15,687 nucleotides of DNA from positions 1-15,687 of the forward strand of contig JBOGWP010000205.1 of the NCBI GenBank assembly GCA_050693875.1. The letters run 5' to 3'. A model generated the notes under the pieces. That model searched no databases. It was not told the origin of the DNA and was given only the letters and a program-made list of their open reading frames with translations. Positions 13,642 to 15,687 of this stretch are shown piece by piece; position 1 is the stretch's first letter; the number at the start of each line of letters is the position of its first letter. This stretch comes from JBOGWP01 sp050693875 (lineage in GTDB: Bacteria > Actinomycetota > CADDZG01 > JAHWKV01 > JBOGWP01). Both the position numbers and the translations under genes were made by a program.

Positions 13642-13657
13642 GAGTTTCACTGTCAAG
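13634..13657. promoter_or_regulatory. inverted repeat over the rpoD -35 region
   Basis: CTTGACA (13634-13640) and TGTCAAG (13651-13657) are perfect 7-bp arms with a 10-bp spacer. They cover the rpoD -35 box and the bases just upstream, so a bound protein could block or aid transcription. The arms resemble half of the HspR/HAIR element (CTTGAGT-N7-ACTCAAG), but sequence and spacing differ. Confidence 0.45.
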
Positions 13658-13685
13658 AAACGCCCGAATACCCTCCTTTGTTCCC

Positions 13686-13714
13686 TTGCCAGACCACCGG
13701 ATTCCGATTATGTC
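13686..13714 (+). promoter_or_regulatory. candidate promoter for the DUF523 gene
   Basis: TTGCCA (13686-13691), a 17-bp spacer and TATGTC (13709-13714). The -10 box lacks the final T, so this is only a fair match. It would give a leader of about 45 nt ending in the SD GGAG. Confidence 0.35.
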
Positions 13715-13765
13715 CCTCCTGGGCGGCTAATCATTCTCGCGCTGTGGAAAACTTTTGGAGACCTT

Positions 13766-14248
13766 GTGAAGATTCAGCCAAATGAGCCCCCCATCCTCGT
13801 TTCGGCCTGCCTGGCCGGGCTGGCGACCACCCACGACGGGCGGGCGAAGCCCCATCCGAAGGTCCTCGAATTGGTCCGGAGCGGCCGGGCGATCCTGGTC
13901 TGCCCCGAGCAGCTGGGCGGCCTGCCTACCCCTCGTCCGGAGGCCGAGATCCCCGACGGTGACGGCGACTCGGTGCTCGACGGCACGGCCCGGGTGATTG
14001 ACATCCACGGCAACGACGTCACCGCCAACTTCCTGCGCGGGGCCCGCCAGGCCCTGAGAGCGGCGCGACTCGCCGGCTCGACGAGGGCGATCCTGAAGGC
14101 GAGGAGCCCCTCCTGCGGCACGGACCGGATTCACGACGGTAGCTTCTCGGGCTCGCTGCGCGAGGGGGCCGGCGTCACCGCGGCGACCCTGCGTCGGGCG
14201 GGCCTCGAGGTCCTCTCCGAGGAGGACCTCGACCGATCGCAGGTGTAG
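13766..14248 (+). CDS. DUF523 family protein
   Basis: A 160-residue soluble protein with all DUF523 hallmarks: ILVSACLAG (10-18, C15), VCPEQLGGLPTPR (45-57, C46), DVTANFLRGARQAL (84-97), AILKARSPSCG (108-118, C117) and DGSFSG (124-129). The three conserved cysteines could hold a metal or cluster, but the family's role is unknown. The usual start motif YDG appears as HDG. The open frame extends upstream to 13529, but GTG 13766 is the start: GGAG lies 5 nt before it, and the upstream stretch is AT-richer promoter DNA. It is divergent from rpoD and convergent with sodA, with a 25-bp gap. Confidence 0.93.
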   Translation: MKIQPNEPPILVSACLAGLATTHDGRAKPHPKVLELVRSGRAILVCPEQLGGLPTPRPEAEIPDGDGDSVLDGTARVIDIHGNDVTANFLRGARQALRAARLAGSTRAILKARSPSCGTDRIHDGSFSGSLREGAGVTAATLRRAGLEVLSEEDLDRSQV

Positions 14249-14273
14249 CCGGACCTGCGGGGCGGCCGGCCAG

Positions 14274-14885
14274 TTAGCCGGTGGCCATTCCCAGCCGGGT
14301 GCCGACCTCGCCCCAGTTGACGACGTTCCAGAAGGCCTCTATGTACTCCGGCCGCCGGTTCCGGTACTTGAGGTAGTAGGCGTGCTCCCAGACGTCGAGC
14401 CCGAGGATCGGTACGCGCCGTTCCATCAGCGGCGAGTCCTGGTTCGGCATGGTGACGAGGGCGAGCTTCTTCGTGGGCTCGACCACCAGCCAGGCCCATC
14501 CGCTCCCGAACAGACCCGTGGCGGCGGCGGTGAACTTCTCCCGGAACTCCTTGAACGATCCGAAGTCCTCTGAGATCGCGCTCGCCAGGGCGCCCGACGG
14601 CTCTCCCCCGCCGTCCGGCGAGAGGACCTGCCAGAACAGCGAGTGGTTGGCGTGCCCACCCCCGTGGTTGCGGACCGCCGTCTTGATGTTGTCGGGGCAC
14701 GAGCCGATGTCCGTCAGAAGGTCCTCGACGGCCTTGTCGGCGAGGTCGGTGCCCTCGACGGCGGCGTTGAGCTTGTCGACGTAGGTCTGGTGATGCTTGG
14801 TGTGGTGAATCTCCATCGTCTTCGCATCGATATGCGGTTCGAGGGCGGCGTAGTCGTACGGAAGATCGGGGAGCATGTGCGGCAT
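14274..14885 (-). CDS. sodA: superoxide dismutase, Mn-type of the Fe/Mn family
   Basis: A 203-residue cytoplasmic enzyme that converts superoxide to oxygen and hydrogen peroxide. The metal ligands are H27 (MEIHHTKHHQTYV), H81 (GGGHANHSLFW), D164 and H168 (LDVWEHAYYLKY). The glutamine in MPNQDSPL (146-152) sits in the position typical of manganese enzymes, and GGGHANH fits this too. Metal choice by sequence is a strong hint, not proof. Length is normal. The ATG follows AAAGGAG by 7 nt. It is divergent from tRNA-Val, with overlapping -10 elements between them. Confidence 0.97.
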   Translation of the reverse strand: MPHMLPDLPYDYAALEPHIDAKTMEIHHTKHHQTYVDKLNAAVEGTDLADKAVEDLLTDIGSCPDNIKTAVRNHGGGHANHSLFWQVLSPDGGGEPSGALASAISEDFGSFKEFREKFTAAATGLFGSGWAWLVVEPTKKLALVTMPNQDSPLMERRVPILGLDVWEHAYYLKYRNRRPEYIEAFWNVVNWGEVGTRLGMATG

Positions 14886-14948
14886 TGGTCGACTCCTTTC
14901 CTCGAACTGCGGATGTGAAGGATTCCTCGCGGTCGGTACTTACCCCGC

Positions 14949-14976
14949 TTGGGGCCCGTTTGTGCGGCAGTATATT
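14949..14976 (+). promoter_or_regulatory. tRNA-Val promoter, overlapping a minus-strand -10
   Basis: TTGGGG (14949-14954), a 16-bp spacer and TATATT (14971-14976). The tRNA begins 7 nt after the -10 box, so transcription would start at or next to its first base. On the other strand TATACT (14974-14969) is a candidate -10 for sodA, offset by two bases; its -35 (CTGAGC) would fall inside the tRNA gene and is weak. Confidence 0.55.
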
Positions 14977-14982
14977 TCCCGA

Positions 14983-15054
14983 GGGCGCTTAGCTCAGCGG
15001 GAGAGCACTGCCCTTACAAGGCAGGGGTCACTGGTTCGAGCCCAGTAGCGCCCA
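14983..15054 (+). tRNA. tRNA-Val, anticodon TAC (UAC)
   Basis: A full cloverleaf. The acceptor GGGCGCT pairs with AGCGCCC. The D arm is GCTC/GAGC, the anticodon stem CTGCC/GGCAG has the loop CTTACAA (anticodon TAC), and the T arm is ACTGG/CCAGT around TTCGAGC. The discriminator is A. CCA is not encoded (CGA follows), so the tail must be added by an enzyme. It reads GUA and, with wobble, other Val codons. An integrase remnant begins just beyond its 3' end. Confidence 0.97.
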
Positions 15055-15065
15055 CGAGGTGAAGG

Positions 15066-15302
15066 GGCGTGGCGGTACACACGCCAGGTGAAGCCGGGGT
15101 CCCGATGCCGAGCCTGCTCGGCCACCTTCTGCACCGGCAGCCCCTAGTCGATCAGGAAGCTGACGAAGCTGTGGCACATCGCGTGTGGCGTCGCCCCGTC
15201 GAGGCCGACCGACTCAACGGCCGGGTCCCAGTACCGCCGGCGCCAGTTGCGGGGGCGAAGAGGCTGCCCCATGGCTGGAGAAGACCAGGCCCTTCGCCGG
15301 CC
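15066..15302 (-). pseudogene. tyrosine recombinase (integrase) C-terminal remnant
   Basis: The minus-strand sequence encodes the C-terminal catalytic part of a phage-type integrase. GLVFSS is followed, after a frameshift near 15275, by PLRPRNWRRRYWDPAVESVGLDG and then TPHAMCHSFVSFLID. The box-II H-x-x-R is H-A-M-C, so the catalytic arginine is lost (TGC at 15174-15176, one transition from CGC). After FLID comes an in-frame TAG (15144-15146), and the same frame goes on as GLPVQKVAEQARHRDPGFT and then WRVYRHA, with the nucleophile Tyr codon at 15075-15077. One frameshift, one nonsense codon and one dead active site show a decayed gene. The N-terminal part is replaced by istB sequence. Its end lies about 12 bp from the tRNA-Val 3' end, the classic integration position. 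Confidence 0.85.
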
Positions 15303-15317
15303 CCTCCCGGGGGGGAG

Positions 15318-15658
15318 GGCGGGCCCGATCAGCACGGGATTCTCCTTGGCCCGCACCCATTCGAGCGATGCCACAGGTAGTCGAACGTGGCCCTGGGGAT
15401 GGAGGAGGCGGCGACGTCGAAGTCCTCGACCGTCTTGGTAACCGGGAAGGCAGCGGCCTTGAGCCGGGCGCGGGCGTTGGAAGCCTCTCGGGAGGCGATC
15501 TCGGCCTCGACGAGCGTGCGCAGGAACTCCTCCGGGCTCCACCGCTGCGTCTTGGCAACCACCAGCAGCTCGGGCGCCATCGCCCGTATGGTGGCGAGCT
15601 TGAGGCGGCGCAGGCCCTGAACAAGATCGGGGGCGAGCTCGGGTACCGGGGCGGCCAT
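15318..15658 (-). pseudogene. IS21-family istB remnant (truncated, frameshifted)
   Basis: From ATG 15658 the frame encodes the N-terminus of an IstB helper ATPase: LRRLKLATIRAMAPELLVVA, then WSPEEFLRTLVEAEIASREASNARARLKAAAFPV, then KTVEDFD, then SIPRATFDYL. Two extra bases (TG, 15372-15373) shift the frame, after which ASLEWVRAKENPVLIGPA continues the family pattern. The sequence then breaks exactly where the Walker A (GTGKSH) should follow and passes into the integrase remnant through a CCCTCCC/GGGAGGG hairpin (15302-15319). The ATG shares its A with the TGA of a preceding frame, as in istA-istB pairs. IstB assists the IstA transposase, so this copy cannot work. Confidence 0.83.
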
Positions 15659-15687
15659 CAGTCCGCTCCGATCGCGTAGTCCGCCAA
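15658..15687 (-). mobile_element. probable 3' end of IS21 istA, running off the right edge
   Basis: Nine codons (LADYAIGAD) and a TGA at 15660-15658 precede the istB ATG, overlapping it as TGATG. This is the normal istA-istB junction of IS21 elements, and GGAG upstream would serve istB. With only nine residues visible, the call rests on position, not on sequence similarity. Confidence 0.45.

Noticed and set aside
14248..14270. GCCGG/CCGGC inverted repeat as a bidirectional terminator between the DUF523 gene and sodA
   Set aside because: A 5-bp stem with a 13-nt loop is weak and expected by chance in DNA this GC-rich.
15066..15085. GGCGTG/CACGCC hairpin as the tRNA-Val terminator
   Set aside because: It has only a 6-bp stem and no T-run, and the same bases encode the conserved VYRHA end of the integrase remnant, which explains them equally well.

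Overview
The window is very GC-rich, densely coded bacterial DNA. The best fit is a chromosomal segment of a high-GC actinomycete-like bacterium (Actinomycetota), possibly an uncultured lineage. The reasons are the strong G/C bias at third codon positions, frequent GTG/TTG starts, several starts with no Shine-Dalgarno (SD) but a TANNNT box just upstream, a DUF4383 membrane protein, an actinobacterial-style matrixin protease and a short primary-type sigma factor. The phylum is an inference from gene content, not a measurement.

Layout, left to right. (1) 1-3260: a possible 3' end of an upstream gene, a four-helix DUF4383 membrane protein, and a divergent pair. The pair is a 193-aa conserved unknown (-) and a Rieske 2Fe-2S protein with a 480-residue helical extension (+), separated by an almost perfect 25-bp palindrome. 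(2) 3261-6005: a translationally coupled pgsA plus NAD-dependent epimerase pair (-), divergent from a small protein plus SseA-type sulfurtransferase pair (+). (3) 5942-7324: a MogA-XdhC fusion for molybdenum-cofactor handling (-), convergent with sseA and overlapping it by 64 nt. (4) 7325-7974: no conserved gene, but a 36-bp direct repeat with CRISPR-like spacing and a free-standing 65-aa unknown ORF with its own promoter, structured leader and hairpin terminator. (5) 7975-11116: acuC (histone-deacetylase fold), which has no usual start codon, divergent from a membrane-anchored metzincin protease coupled to a DUF309 gene. (6) 11127-13498: thiI and rpoD, both on the minus strand. rpoD has a clear promoter and a leader with competing hairpins. 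(7) 13766-14885: a DUF523 gene, convergent with a manganese-type superoxide dismutase gene. (8) 14949-15687: tRNA-Val(UAC) with its promoter. Directly after it lies the wreck of a tyrosine recombinase fused to a truncated, frameshifted IS21 istB, and the tail of a probable istA at the right edge.

Most of the window is housekeeping: phospholipid synthesis, sulfur transfer, Moco maturation, tRNA thiolation, the primary sigma factor and oxidative defence. I see no complete new multi-gene system. The parts that best repay a second look are the Rieske-helical fusion with its palindrome, the MogA-XdhC fusion, the non-AUG start of acuC, the 65-aa orphan unit, the repeat pair, the rpoD leader and the decayed element at tRNA-Val.
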